This document shows positions 9,551 to 18,620 of a stretch of 21,147 nt of DNA, in pieces. Made by a program: the position numbers and the translations under genes. The number at the start of each line of letters is the position of its first letter. Position 1 is the stretch's first letter. Source of the stretch: Thiobacillus sp. UBA2597 (GTDB taxonomy: Bacteria > Pseudomonadota > Gammaproteobacteria > Burkholderiales > Thiobacillaceae); contig DDKN01000014.1 in NCBI GenBank assembly GCA_002339725.1, positions 1 through 21,147 on the forward strand, read 5' to 3'. The notes beneath the pieces were generated by a model. The model did not search any database. It saw only the letters and a list, made by a program, of their open reading frames with translations, and was not told the DNA's origin.

Positions 9551-9577
9551 GTCGTCAGGGTAAATTGTGTCAGGGCT

Positions 9578-9599
9578 GGGCGGTGCGCAACGCACGCCC
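9578..9599 (-). other. Hairpin in the gatC-gatA gap
   Basis: The 58-bp spacer contains GTGCG/CGCAC around a 3-base loop, extended by GGGC/GCCC with a single bulged base. On the minus strand it is not followed by a T-tract, so it is not a standard terminator. It may stabilise or process the gat message. Function is unknown. Confidence 0.45.
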
Positions 9600-9608
9600 G
9601 ACGCCGCG

Positions 9609-9896
9609 CTATTCGATGACCTTGGGTACCAGGTAGAGGCCCGCCTCGGTCTGCGGCGCGATGGCCTGGAAGAGCTCGCGCCGGTTGGGCTCGGTCACGG
9701 CGTCCGCGCGCAGGCGCTGGTAGACCTCCTGGGCATGGGCCATGGGCGCGACACCCGTGGTGTCCACCGCCTGCATCTGCTCGATCAGCCGGAAGATGCC
9801 GTTGAGCTGCGCGCCGGTCTGGGCGGCCTCGGCCTCGGTCAGGCGGATGCGGGCCAGGCGGGCGATGCGCTGGATGTCTTCGGGCGAGAGGGACAT
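9609..9896 (-). CDS. gatC: Asp-tRNA(Asn)/Glu-tRNA(Gln) amidotransferase subunit C
   Basis: A 95-residue small subunit that wraps between GatA and GatB and stabilises the complex. Family features are the start MSLSPEDIQRIARLARIRL, the stretch LNGIFRLIEQMQAVDTTGV (31-49), the PMAHAQEVYQRLRAD segment (51-65) and the C-terminal AGLYLVPKVIE. Length and order agree with the family. The ATG at 9896 is chosen because homology begins there; no clear ribosome binding site precedes it. It is the first gene of the minus-strand gat operon and diverges from mreB with an 82-bp gap. Confidence 0.96.
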   Translation of the reverse strand: MSLSPEDIQRIARLARIRLTEAEAAQTGAQLNGIFRLIEQMQAVDTTGVAPMAHAQEVYQRLRADAVTEPNRRELFQAIAPQTEAGLYLVPKVIE

Positions 9897-9978
9897 GCGG
9901 CTGGGGGCTATGGCAAAAACCCCGCTAGGGTATCATAATCAGCCAATTTATGACCCGCCGGAAAAGGCCTGAATACCT
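9897..9978. promoter_or_regulatory. Divergent promoter region between gatC and mreB
   Basis: This 82-bp gap has an AT-rich core, GGGTATCATAATCAGCC, in GC-rich surroundings. Read on the plus strand, CATAAT preceded by ATGGCA at 18 bases could serve mreB. Read on the minus strand, TATGAT could be the -10 of gatC, without a clear -35. The two -10 candidates overlap, so expression of translation and shape genes may be mutually sensitive. The assignment is by eye. Confidence 0.4.
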
Positions 9979-11019
<1,041 letters not shown>

Positions 11020-11100
11020 GGTGCCACTGAACCCCGCCCGACCCTCCGCAGCCAAGATGATCGACCGGCCCCGGGTCGGAGGCCGGGCTCTCCCCAAAAT

Positions 11101-11138
11101 TTTCCGCACGCCGTTTCCCGGCGTGTTTCCTACGGAAA
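11101..11138 (+). other. Nested hairpin between mreB and mreC
   Basis: An inner perfect 7-bp stem CACGCCG/CGGCGTG (11107-11113 and 11119-11125) with a 5-base loop is followed by TTTCC, and is flanked by outer arms TTTCCG (11101-11106) and CGGAAA (11133-11138). It resembles a weak attenuator or RNA-processing site more than a full terminator because the T-run is short. It could lower mreC-to-rlpA expression relative to mreB. Confidence 0.5.
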
Positions 11139-11152
11139 TAGGCGCTTAAGCC

Positions 11153-11995
11153 ATGTCTCCCGCAACCCAGGCGCCGATGTTCGTCCGCGAAATGGGGCTC
11201 TCGGCCCGTTTTGGCCTGTACCTGCTGGCCTGCCTCACCCTGATGGCGGCCGACAGCCGCTACGACGCCCTGGGCAAGGTGCGCGCCGGCTTCAATGCGG
11301 TCATCCACCCGGCCCAGCAGGTCATCGTCTGGCCCTTCGATTTCCTGCGCGACGCCGGCAGTTTCTTCACCGTGCACAGCGAGCTGCGCCAGGAGCGCGA
11401 CCAGCTGCTGCAGGAGCGCAGCCTGCTGCGCGCGCGTCTGCAGGAGTATCAGGCCCTGGCGGCCGAGAACGCGCGCCTGCACATCCTGGCCGGCCTGCCA
11501 CCGGCACCGGGGTTGACCCGGGTGCCGGCCGAGATCATCCGCGCCAGCCAGGACCCGTTCGCGCGCAAGGTCATCGTCAACCGCGGCAGCCTGCACGGCG
11601 TGGTGGCCGGCCGGCCGGTGATCGACGAGGCCGGCCTGATCGGCCAGGTGACCCAGGTCTTTCCCGCCTCGGCCGAGGTCACCCTGCTGACCGACCGCAA
11701 CCAGTCGGCCCCGGTCCAGGCCACGCGCAACGGCATGCGCATCCTGGTCTCGGGCATGGGCAACGACAGCCTGCTGGAAGTGCGTTATCTCGATTTGCAC
11801 GCCGATCTCAAGCCGGGCGACATCCTGGTCACCTCGGGCCTGGACGGCGTCTATCCCCCGGGCCTGCCGGTGGCCCGGGTGCTGGAGATCCAGCTGCCCC
11901 GGCACAACCCCTTCGCCCGGGCGATCTGCCAGCCGCTGGCCGGCATCGGCCAGCACCGGCACGTGGTGATCCTGATGCCGGAGGCACGCTCATGA
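11153..11995 (+). CDS. mreC: Rod shape-determining protein MreC
   Basis: A 280-residue bitopic inner-membrane protein of the elongasome that links the cytoplasmic MreB filament to PBP2-RodA. It has one membrane helix (about 17-33), a periplasmic coiled coil (about 72-112, Glu/Arg/Leu rich) and the beta-rich MreC domain (about 120-275), with segments such as VIVNRGSLHGVVAGRPVI (140-157) and GLDGVYPPGLPVARV typical of the family. It starts with ATG at 11153 without a strong ribosome binding site. The stop overlaps the mreD start by four bases. Confidence 0.96.
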   Translation: MSPATQAPMFVREMGLSARFGLYLLACLTLMAADSRYDALGKVRAGFNAVIHPAQQVIVWPFDFLRDAGSFFTVHSELRQERDQLLQERSLLRARLQEYQALAAENARLHILAGLPPAPGLTRVPAEIIRASQDPFARKVIVNRGSLHGVVAGRPVIDEAGLIGQVTQVFPASAEVTLLTDRNQSAPVQATRNGMRILVSGMGNDSLLEVRYLDLHADLKPGDILVTSGLDGVYPPGLPVARVLEIQLPRHNPFARAICQPLAGIGQHRHVVILMPEARS

Positions 11996-12546
11996 ACGGC
12001 AAGTCCGCGGCCCCGAGCAAGCCGCTGATCCCGCAAGGCGAACAGCTGGCCCGGCCGGCGACCCGGACCATGGTGTTCGGCAGCCTGGCGGTCGCCTTCC
12101 TGCTCACGGTGTTGCCCTGGCCCCAGGCGGCGCTCTGGCTGGTGCCGGATTTCGCCCTCCTGGTGCTGATCTACTGGAACATCAACGCGCCGCGTCTGGC
12201 GGCGCTGGGCGTCGCCTTCACCCTGGGCCTGGTAATGGATGCCGCCCACGGCCTGCTGTTCGGCCTGCATGCGCTGTCCTACTGCGTCGCCACCTTCGTG
12301 GTGCTGATGCTGCGCCGGCGCCTCGACTTCTTCACGGTCAAGGGCCAGGCCCTGCACCTGGCGCCGATCTTTCCGCTGCAGGAGGCCCTGGTGCTGCTCC
12401 TGGGTCTGGCCTACGGCCAGGCCCAGATCGACTGGCGCTATCTGGCGGCCGGCCTGGTCACCGCCGCCCTCTGGGTGCCCGCCTGCTTCGTGCTCGACCG
12501 CCTGAGCGGCCGGCCGACCCGATTGGACAAGGTGCGCAGCGGCTGA
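11992..12546 (+). CDS. mreD: Rod shape-determining protein MreD
   Basis: A 184-residue polytopic inner-membrane protein with about five to six hydrophobic helices, required with MreC for rod shape. The central LVMDAAHGLLFGLHALSYC stretch (80-98), with the D-G-L-G-hydrophobic pattern, is typical of the family. A 26-residue hydrophilic leader (MNGKSAAPSKP start) precedes the first helix. It overlaps mreC by ATGA and shares one base with mrdA (TGATG), so expression is probably coupled on both sides. Confidence 0.93.
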   Translation: MNGKSAAPSKPLIPQGEQLARPATRTMVFGSLAVAFLLTVLPWPQAALWLVPDFALLVLIYWNINAPRLAALGVAFTLGLVMDAAHGLLFGLHALSYCVATFVVLMLRRRLDFFTVKGQALHLAPIFPLQEALVLLLGLAYGQAQIDWRYLAAGLVTAALWVPACFVLDRLSGRPTRLDKVRSG

Positions 12547-14522
12547 TGGCAACCTCGCTGCGGATGGTCAATCCGGAAGAGGAGCTGCGGCGTTACAACT
12601 TCCGGATCAAGGTGGCGGCCGGCATCGTCGTGCTCGCCTTCACGGTGCTGTTCACCCGCTTCGTCTGGCTCCAGCTGGTCGAGTACGACCGTTATCACGC
12701 CCTGGCGGAAAACAACCGGATCACGCTCACTCCCAACCCGCCGGCGCGCGGCATCATCTACGACCGCAACGGCACCGTGCTGGCACACAACTTCGCGGCC
12801 TACACCCTGGAGATCACCCCGTCCAAGGCGGGCAAGCTGGAGGAGACCATCAACCGGCTGGCCGAGATCGTCCAGATCGATGCCGGCGACCGCAAGCGCT
12901 TCAAGAAGCTTTTGGCCGAGAGCAAGAATTTCGAGACCCTGCCGATCAAGATGCGGCTGACCGAGGAGGAGGTGGCGCGCTTCGCCGTCAACAGCTTCCG
13001 CTTCCCCGGGGTCGAAGTGAAGGCGCGCCTGTTCCGGCAATACCCGATGGGCGAGGACTTCGCCCACGTCATCGGCTACATCGGGCGGATCAACCAGCGC
13101 GACGAGGAGCGCATCCGCGAGAGCGGGCGCAGCGCCAACTATCGGGGCACGGACCACATCGGCAAGTCGGGGGTGGAAGAGAGTTACGAAAACCTGCTGC
13201 ACGGCATCACCGGCATCGCCCAGGTCGAGACCGACTCGGCCGGCCGGGCGGTGCGGGTGTTGGCGCAGACGCCGCCGGTGGCCGGCAACAACGTCTATCT
13301 GCATCTGGACGCCAAACTGCAGGAGATCGCGACCAAGGTGTTCGGGCCCTATCGCGGGGCCCTGGTCGCGCTCGACCCGAGAAACGGCGGCGTGCTTGCG
13401 CTGGTGTCCAAACCCGGCTTCGACCCCAATCTGTTCGTCGATGGCATCGATCTGGCCAACTGGCGTGCGCTGAACGAGTCGCCCGATACGCCCCTGGTCA
13501 ACCGCGCCCTGCGCGGCATCTATCCGCCCGGCTCGACGATCAAGCCGTTCATGGCCCTGGCCGGCTTGGAGCTGGGCTTTCGCAAGCCGGGCGACGCCAT
13601 CGCCGACCCGGGCTATTACTCGCTGCCCGGCAGCAGCCACCGCTATCGCGACTGGAAGAAGGACGGCCATGGCATCGTCGACCTGAAGAAGTCGGTGGTC
13701 GTGTCCTGCGATACCTACTACTACCGCCTGGCCAACGAGATGGGCATCCAGAAGATGGCAGGCTTTCTGTCACAACTGGGCTTTGGCCACAAGACCGGCA
13801 TCGACATGGAAGGCGAGTTGACCGGCCTGATGCCGACGCCGGAATGGAAGCAGAAGCGTTTCAAGCAGCCCTGGTGGCCGGGCGAGACCGTGATCGCCGG
13901 CATCGGCCAGGGCTATACCCTGGCCACCCCGCTGCAACTGGCGGTGGCGACCATGGCGGTGGCCAACAACGGCAAGGTCTATCAGCCCCAGCTGTTGCGC
14001 GGCTGGCGCGATACCCTGACCGGCCGCATCGTCGAGAACCCGCCCAAGGTCGTGACCGAGCTCAAGTTTGATCCGGAGCATCTGCGCATCGTGAAAGAGG
14101 CGATGGTCGAGGTTACCCGACCCGGTGGCACCGCGGCCGGTGCCGGTGCCGGTGCCGAATATCTGTTCGCCGGCAAGACCGGTACCGCCCAGGTGATCGG
14201 CATCAAGCAGAACGAGCGTTACGACGAGAAACGCATCGCGGCGCGCCATCGCGACCATGCCCTGTTCATTGCCTTCGCACCGGCCGACGATCCCAAGATC
14301 GTGATCGCGGTGATGGTGGAGAACGGCGGCCATGGCAGCTCGACTGCAGCCCCGATCGCGCGCAAGGTGGCCGACTACTGGCTCTTGGGCAAGATCCCCG
14401 AGGCGCTCAAGGAAGATGCAGCGGAGGAGGAGGGCGAGAACGAGGACACGCCGCCGCCCAGTGAGCCGGCCCGCGCCGGTCCGGCCGCCGTCACCGCCGC
14501 ACCAACGAGGACGACACGATGA
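12546..14522 (+). CDS. mrdA: Penicillin-binding protein 2 (elongation transpeptidase)
   Basis: A 658-residue class B penicillin-binding protein that cross-links new glycan strands during cell elongation with RodA. It has a cytoplasmic tail and membrane anchor (about 21-44), a pedestal domain (about 60-230, with ARGIIYDRNGTVLA) and the transpeptidase domain. Catalytic motifs are intact: SxxK at Ser330-Lys333 (PPGSTIKPF), SCD at 387-389 and KTG at 544-546 (AGKTGTAQ). Just before KTG is an Ala-Gly repeat encoded by three GGTGCC units (14139-14156). The C-terminus carries an acidic, proline-rich tail (about 622-658). It overlaps mreD by one base and rodA by four. Confidence 0.98.
   Translation: MATSLRMVNPEEELRRYNFRIKVAAGIVVLAFTVLFTRFVWLQLVEYDRYHALAENNRITLTPNPPARGIIYDRNGTVLAHNFAAYTLEITPSKAGKLEETINRLAEIVQIDAGDRKRFKKLLAESKNFETLPIKMRLTEEEVARFAVNSFRFPGVEVKARLFRQYPMGEDFAHVIGYIGRINQRDEERIRESGRSANYRGTDHIGKSGVEESYENLLHGITGIAQVETDSAGRAVRVLAQTPPVAGNNVYLHLDAKLQEIATKVFGPYRGALVALDPRNGGVLALVSKPGFDPNLFVDGIDLANWRALNESPDTPLVNRALRGIYPPGSTIKPFMALAGLELGFRKPGDAIADPGYYSLPGSSHRYRDWKKDGHGIVDLKKSVVVSCDTYYYRLANEMGIQKMAGFLSQLGFGHKTGIDMEGELTGLMPTPEWKQKRFKQPWWPGETVIAGIGQGYTLATPLQLAVATMAVANNGKVYQPQLLRGWRDTLTGRIVENPPKVVTELKFDPEHLRIVKEAMVEVTRPGGTAAGAGAGAEYLFAGKTGTAQVIGIKQNERYDEKRIAARHRDHALFIAFAPADDPKIVIAVMVENGGHGSSTAAPIARKVADYWLLGKIPEALKEDAAEEEGENEDTPPPSEPARAGPAAVTAAPTRTTR
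14139..14156 (+). repeat. Three tandem GGTGCC hexamers in mrdA
   Basis: The hexamer is repeated three times without change and encodes Gly-Ala pairs (AGAGAGA) between the GGTA motif and the KTG box. Gain or loss of a unit keeps the frame, so length may vary among strains by slippage. Confidence 0.7.
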
Positions 14523-15616
14523 ATCTCCGGCATCTGCTCGGCCGTCTGTTCAACCACATCGACCGGCCGTTGGCCGGCCTGCTGGCGCTGTTGTTGCTGA
14601 CCAGCATCGCCACCGTGTTCAGCGCCGCCAATACCAGCGTCGACAAACTGCTGGCGCACCTGCTCAATATCGCGGTCGCGCTCGTCGCCATGATCGCGGT
14701 GTCCCATGTGCCGCCGCAGCGGCTGATGCAGTTCGCGCTGCCGGCCTATGTCCTGGGCGTCATCCTGCTGATCGGCGTGGCGCTGGCGGGCGATGTGGTC
14801 AACGGCGCCCGCCGCTGGCTCAATCTCGGCATCGCCCGGATCCAGCCGTCCGAGCTGATGCGGCTGGCGGTGCCGATGATGCTGGCCTGGTACCTGCACC
14901 TGAAACAGGAAACCCTGAGCACGCGCCATTTCGCCAGTGCGGCGGTGCTGCTGCTGATCCCGGTCGCGCTGATCCTGCGTCAACCCGATCTGGGCACTTC
15001 GCTGCTGATCACCGCCTCCGGCGTCTTCGTCCTGTTCCTGGGCGGTCTGTCCTGGCGCATCATCGTGGGCGGCATCGTGCTGGCCGGCGCGGCCCTGCCC
15101 TTCGCCTGGCATTTTCTGCACGACTATCAGCGCCAGCGGGTGCTGACCCTGCTCGATCCCAGCTCCGACCCGCTCGGCGCCGGCTACCACATCATCCAGT
15201 CGACCATCGCGGTCGGCTCCGGCGGCATGGCCGGCAAGGGCTGGCTCAACGGCAGCCAGGCCCATCTCGACTTCTTGCCCGAGCGCACCACCGACTTCAT
15301 CTTCGCCGTGTTCTCCGAGGAGTTCGGCCTGCTCGGCAACCTGCTGCTGTTGCTGCTCTACGCGGCCATCATCTACCGCGGCCTCACGCTGGCCGCCCTG
15401 GCACCCAGCCTGTTCGGCCGGCTGCTGGCCGGCGCCATCGTGCTCACCTTCTTCACCTATGCCTTCGTCAACATGGGCATGGTGTCGGGCATTTTGCCCG
15501 TGGTCGGCGTGCCGCTGCCGCTGGTGAGCTACGGCGGCACCTCCATGGTCAGCGTGCTGATCGGCTTTGGCATCGTCATGAGCGCGGCCAGCCACAAAAA
15601 ACTGGTGAAGACATGA
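14519..15616 (+). CDS. rodA: Peptidoglycan glycosyltransferase RodA
   Basis: A 365-residue SEDS-family membrane glycosyltransferase that polymerises lipid II with PBP2. About ten hydrophobic helices span the protein. Family landmarks are GARRWLNLG (96-104), QPSELMRLA (109-117), QPDLGTS (155-161), GYHIIQSTIAVGSGG (222-236), DFLPERTTDFIF (251-262) and PLPLVSYGGTS near the C-terminus. The catalytic aspartate expected in the large loop is covered by this region (Asp251 or Asp259 are candidates). It overlaps mrdA and rlpA by ATGA on each side, fitting coupled production of partner proteins. Confidence 0.97.
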   Translation: MNLRHLLGRLFNHIDRPLAGLLALLLLTSIATVFSAANTSVDKLLAHLLNIAVALVAMIAVSHVPPQRLMQFALPAYVLGVILLIGVALAGDVVNGARRWLNLGIARIQPSELMRLAVPMMLAWYLHLKQETLSTRHFASAAVLLLIPVALILRQPDLGTSLLITASGVFVLFLGGLSWRIIVGGIVLAGAALPFAWHFLHDYQRQRVLTLLDPSSDPLGAGYHIIQSTIAVGSGGMAGKGWLNGSQAHLDFLPERTTDFIFAVFSEEFGLLGNLLLLLLYAAIIYRGLTLAALAPSLFGRLLAGAIVLTFFTYAFVNMGMVSGILPVVGVPLPLVSYGGTSMVSVLIGFGIVMSAASHKKLVKT

Positions 15617-16518
15617 AACCGGCGCACCGCCTCTTGCCCGTGCTGCTCGCCGTCAGCCTCGCCGGCTGCTCGGGTCTGGGCACGCGGCCGCCGGCGCAGG
15701 AAGCGGGCGCGCCCAAGAAGGGCGGCTATTACCTGGACGACGGCCCGGGCGACAACCCGCCGGCCGACCTGGCCGCCATTCCCGACGCCGTGCCCAAGCG
15801 GGAACCTTTGCACCGTCATGCCAACAAACCCTACGAGGCGATGGGCCGGCAGTACGTGCCGCAGACCGCCGAGGTGCCCTACAAGGCGCGCGGCCTGGCT
15901 TCCTGGTACGGCCGGCGCTATCACGGCAAGCCCACCGCCTCGGGCGAGATCTACGACATGTACGGCATGACCGCGGCGCACCCGACCCTGCCGATCCCGA
16001 GCTATGTCCGGGTGACCAACCTGAACAACGGCCGCAGCGTGGTGCTGCGGGTGAACGACCGTGGCCCGTTCAAGGACGACCGCCTGATCGACGTCACCTA
16101 CACCGCAGCGTGGAAACTCGACATCCTGCGCGGGGTGACCCCGGTCGAGGTCGAGCGGCTGTGGCCCGAGGAGGCGCCGGCCAAGGGGGTGCAGATCGCC
16201 CGGGTGGAGGTGGCGCAGCTGGAGGCCAGGCCATTGCCCGAGGCCCCGCCCGCGCCAGCCGCCCCCGCGCCGGAAGCCGGCAAGGCCGCGGCCGGGGCCT
16301 ACCTGCAGGTGGGTGCCTTCGGCAACCCGGCCGCGGCTGACGACCTGGCCGCCCGCATCGTGCGTCGGCTCGGCCTCGGCGTGCGCCGGGTGCTGGTGGA
16401 CGGGCTGCACAAGGTTCAGGTCGGCCCGTTCGCAAGTGGCGAGGCGCTCGAGCGGGCGAGCCGGACGATCCAGGAGGCCTTCGGCATCCGGCCGCACAGA
16501 ATCGAGATGGGCAGGTAA
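15613..16518 (+). CDS. rlpA: RlpA-type septal ring lytic transglycosylase lipoprotein with SPOR domain
   Basis: A 301-residue outer-membrane lipoprotein that cleaves denuded glycan strands. The signal peptide ends in lipobox LAGC (Cys19). The double-psi beta-barrel domain spans about 92-185, with GLASWYGRRYHGKPTASGE and conserved residues Glu112, Asp115, His123 and Asp149 (VNDRGPF). A Pro/Ala-rich linker (about 205-225) leads to a SPOR domain (about 227-300, starting AYLQVGAFGNPAAADDLA) that binds glycan lacking stem peptides. The frame is open far upstream through mrdA and rodA, but the ATG at 15613 is the start because the lipoprotein signal begins there and it overlaps rodA's stop by four bases. 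Confidence 0.95.
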   Translation: MKPAHRLLPVLLAVSLAGCSGLGTRPPAQEAGAPKKGGYYLDDGPGDNPPADLAAIPDAVPKREPLHRHANKPYEAMGRQYVPQTAEVPYKARGLASWYGRRYHGKPTASGEIYDMYGMTAAHPTLPIPSYVRVTNLNNGRSVVLRVNDRGPFKDDRLIDVTYTAAWKLDILRGVTPVEVERLWPEEAPAKGVQIARVEVAQLEARPLPEAPPAPAAPAPEAGKAAAGAYLQVGAFGNPAAADDLAARIVRRLGLGVRRVLVDGLHKVQVGPFASGEALERASRTIQEAFGIRPHRIEMGR

Positions 16519-16548
16519 ACACGATTGCACGTTGAGGATGGGAGACAC

Positions 16549-17685
16549 ATGAAGATCTGGAACGCCCTGCTAGGCTTGTTTTGTCTGGTCCTGACCGGCC
16601 CTGCGGCCGCCGCCCTGCCGGTGCCCCCCGCGCCCGCGCTCGAGGCGCGCGCCTGGCTGCTGCTGGACGTGCAGAGCGGCCAGACCCTGGCCGCGCGCAA
16701 CCCGGATGCCCGGATCGAGCCGGCCTCGCTCACCAAGCTGATGACCGCCTACATCGTTTTCAGCGCCCTGCGCGACGGCCGCCTGGCGCTGAACCAGCCG
16801 CTGGTGGTGTCGGAGAAGGCCTGGCGCACCGAGGGTTCCCGCATGTTTCTCGACCCCAAGCGGCCGGTGCTGGTGGAAGACCTGCTCAAGGGCATGATCG
16901 TGCAGTCGGGCAACGATGCCTGTATCGTGCTGGCCGAGGCCATCGCCGGCAGCGAGGATGGCTTCGCGGCCCTGATGAACCAGACCGCCAGGCGCCTGGG
17001 CATGAGCCAGACCCGCTTCGTCAACGCCACCGGCCTGCCGCACCCGCAGCACTACAGCACCGCACGCGACCTGGCCCGGCTGAGCACGGCGCTGATCCGG
17101 GATTTCCCGGAGTTTTACAAGCTCTATGCCATGAAGGAATACACCTACAACGGCATCAAGCAGCCCAACCGCAACCGCCTGCTCTGGCTCGATCCCAATG
17201 TCGACGGGGTCAAGACCGGCCACACCGAAAGCGCCGGCTACTGCCTGATCGCCTCGAGCCAGCGCGACCAGCGCCGTTTGCTTTCGGTGGTGGTGGGCAC
17301 CAGCTCCGACGCCGCCCGGGCCATGGAAAGCCAGAAGCTGCTCAACTATGGTTTCCAGTTCTTCGAGACCGCGCGCTTGTACAGCGCCAACCAGGCGGTG
17401 GCGCGCATCCGGATCTACAAGGGCAGCAGCAACGAGGTGCAGGCCGGCTTCCAGCAGGATTTCTATGTCACGGTGCCCCGCGGCAGTGCCAACCGGATCA
17501 AGGCGGAGCTGCATTTCACCAATCCCATGCTCGCCCCGGTCAGCCGCGGCCAGAAGGTGGCCAACCTGCGCCTTTCCCTGGACGGCCAGCCGCTCGGCGA
17601 CTTCCCCCTGGTGGCCCTGCAGGGCGTGAGCGTGGCCAACATCATCGGGCGCGGCTGGGACAGCCTGCTGCTTTTGTTTAAATGA
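16549..17685 (+). CDS. dacC: D-alanyl-D-alanine carboxypeptidase (PBP5/6 family)
   Basis: A 378-residue periplasmic serine carboxypeptidase that trims the terminal D-alanine from peptidoglycan stem peptides. The signal peptide covers about residues 1-22 (cleavage near AAA-LPV). Catalytic motifs are Ser60-Lys63 (PASLTKLM), SGN at 120-122 and KTG at 222-224. The C-terminal beta domain (about 275-365) and a terminal amphipathic segment (GRGWDSLLLLFK) match PBP5/6 membrane anchoring. I chose the ATG at 16549 because GGAG lies close upstream and the signal peptide begins there; the frame opens eight codons earlier. It lies 30 bp after rlpA. The symbol dacC rather than dacA is by analogy with similar clusters. 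Confidence 0.95.
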   Translation: MKIWNALLGLFCLVLTGPAAAALPVPPAPALEARAWLLLDVQSGQTLAARNPDARIEPASLTKLMTAYIVFSALRDGRLALNQPLVVSEKAWRTEGSRMFLDPKRPVLVEDLLKGMIVQSGNDACIVLAEAIAGSEDGFAALMNQTARRLGMSQTRFVNATGLPHPQHYSTARDLARLSTALIRDFPEFYKLYAMKEYTYNGIKQPNRNRLLWLDPNVDGVKTGHTESAGYCLIASSQRDQRRLLSVVVGTSSDAARAMESQKLLNYGFQFFETARLYSANQAVARIRIYKGSSNEVQAGFQQDFYVTVPRGSANRIKAELHFTNPMLAPVSRGQKVANLRLSLDGQPLGDFPLVALQGVSVANIIGRGWDSLLLLFK

Positions 17686-17694
17686 TGGCGTGGG

Positions 17695-17753
17695 CAGTAG
17701 GCAGCCGGCGCTAAAAGATTTAGCCTTGGCTGACTGCTGAAAACTGCCTGCTG
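17695..17753 (+). other. Stem-loop element between the carboxypeptidase gene and dat
   Basis: The 80-bp gap contains long arms CAGTAGGCAG (17695-17704) and CTGCCTGCTG (17744-17753), which pair over ten positions with one G-U. Inside is a perfect small hairpin GCTAAA/TTTAGC (17710-17724, 3-base loop). There is no T-run. It may be a structured spacer repeat or RNA stability element. Confidence 0.5.
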
Positions 17754-17765
17754 ACGACTGAACCC

Positions 17766-18620
17766 ATGTCGATCGTTTATCTGAACGGTGACTATCTGCC
17801 GCTGGAAGAAGCCAGAGTGCCCGTGCTCGACCGCGGCTTCATCTTCGGCGACGGCGTGTACGAGGTCATCCCGGTCTACGACCGCCGGCCCTTCCGCCTG
17901 GCCGAACACCTGCGCCGGCTGCAGCACAGCCTGGACGGCATCCGCCTGGCCAACCCGCTGACCGGGGCCGAGTGGACCGAGTGCATCGCCCGCATCGTCG
18001 CCGCGGCCGAGACCGAGGACCAGGGCGTCTATCTGCAGGTGACCCGCGGCCCCGCCCCGCGCGACCACGCCTTCCCCAAGGTGGTGCGGCAGACCGTATT
18101 CATCATGAGCAACCCGCTCACCACGCCGCCGCCCGAGCTGGTCGAGCAGGGGGTAAGTGCGGTCACCGCCGTCGACAACCGCTGGCTGCGCTGCGACATC
18201 AAGGCGATCGCCCTGCTGCCCAACGTGCTCCTGCGCCAGCTCGCGGTCGACGCCGGCTGTGCCGAGACCATCCTGCTGCGTGACGGTTTTCTCACCGAGG
18301 GCGCGGCGAGCAACATCTTCGTGGTGAAGGACGGCGTCATCCTGGCACCGCCCAAATCCAACCTCATGCTGCCCGGCATCACCTACGACGTGGTGCTGGA
18401 GATCGCCGCCAACCAGGGTTTCGCCCATGCCGTGCGGCAGGTGAGCGAGGCCGAGCTGCGCCGCGCCGACGAGATCTGGCTCACCTCCTCGACCAAGGAG
18501 GTCACCGCCGTAACCCATCTGGATGGCAGGCCGGTCGGCGACGGCAAGCCCGGCCCGCTGTTCCGGAAGATGCACGCGGCCTATCAGGCCTTCAAACAAA
18601 GCGTGATGCGGGCGGCATGA
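17766..18620 (+). CDS. dat: D-amino acid aminotransferase (fold-type IV PLP enzyme)
   Basis: A 284-residue class IV aminotransferase predicted to interconvert D-alanine plus 2-oxoglutarate and pyruvate plus D-glutamate. Lys146 (CDIKAIALLPNVL) is the expected PLP Schiff-base lysine and Glu178 (FLTEGAASNIFV) the pyridine-nitrogen partner. The D-specific substrate motif VTRGPAPRDHAFP (92-104) places Arg99 and His101 where D-amino acid aminotransferases bind the substrate carboxylate, which favours this over a branched-chain L-enzyme. Length equals the family norm. It follows the carboxypeptidase after 80 bp and overlaps ybeD by ATGA. The context suggests recycling or balancing of D-alanine and D-glutamate for the cell wall. 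Confidence 0.9.
   Translation: MSIVYLNGDYLPLEEARVPVLDRGFIFGDGVYEVIPVYDRRPFRLAEHLRRLQHSLDGIRLANPLTGAEWTECIARIVAAAETEDQGVYLQVTRGPAPRDHAFPKVVRQTVFIMSNPLTTPPPELVEQGVSAVTAVDNRWLRCDIKAIALLPNVLLRQLAVDAGCAETILLRDGFLTEGAASNIFVVKDGVILAPPKSNLMLPGITYDVVLEIAANQGFAHAVRQVSEAELRRADEIWLTSSTKEVTAVTHLDGRPVGDGKPGPLFRKMHAAYQAFKQSVMRAA

Noticed and set aside
14332..16518. Apparent 728-residue protein ending in RlpA
   Set aside because: The upstream part is an out-of-frame reading of mrdA and rodA; RlpA starts at 15613 with its own lipoprotein signal.
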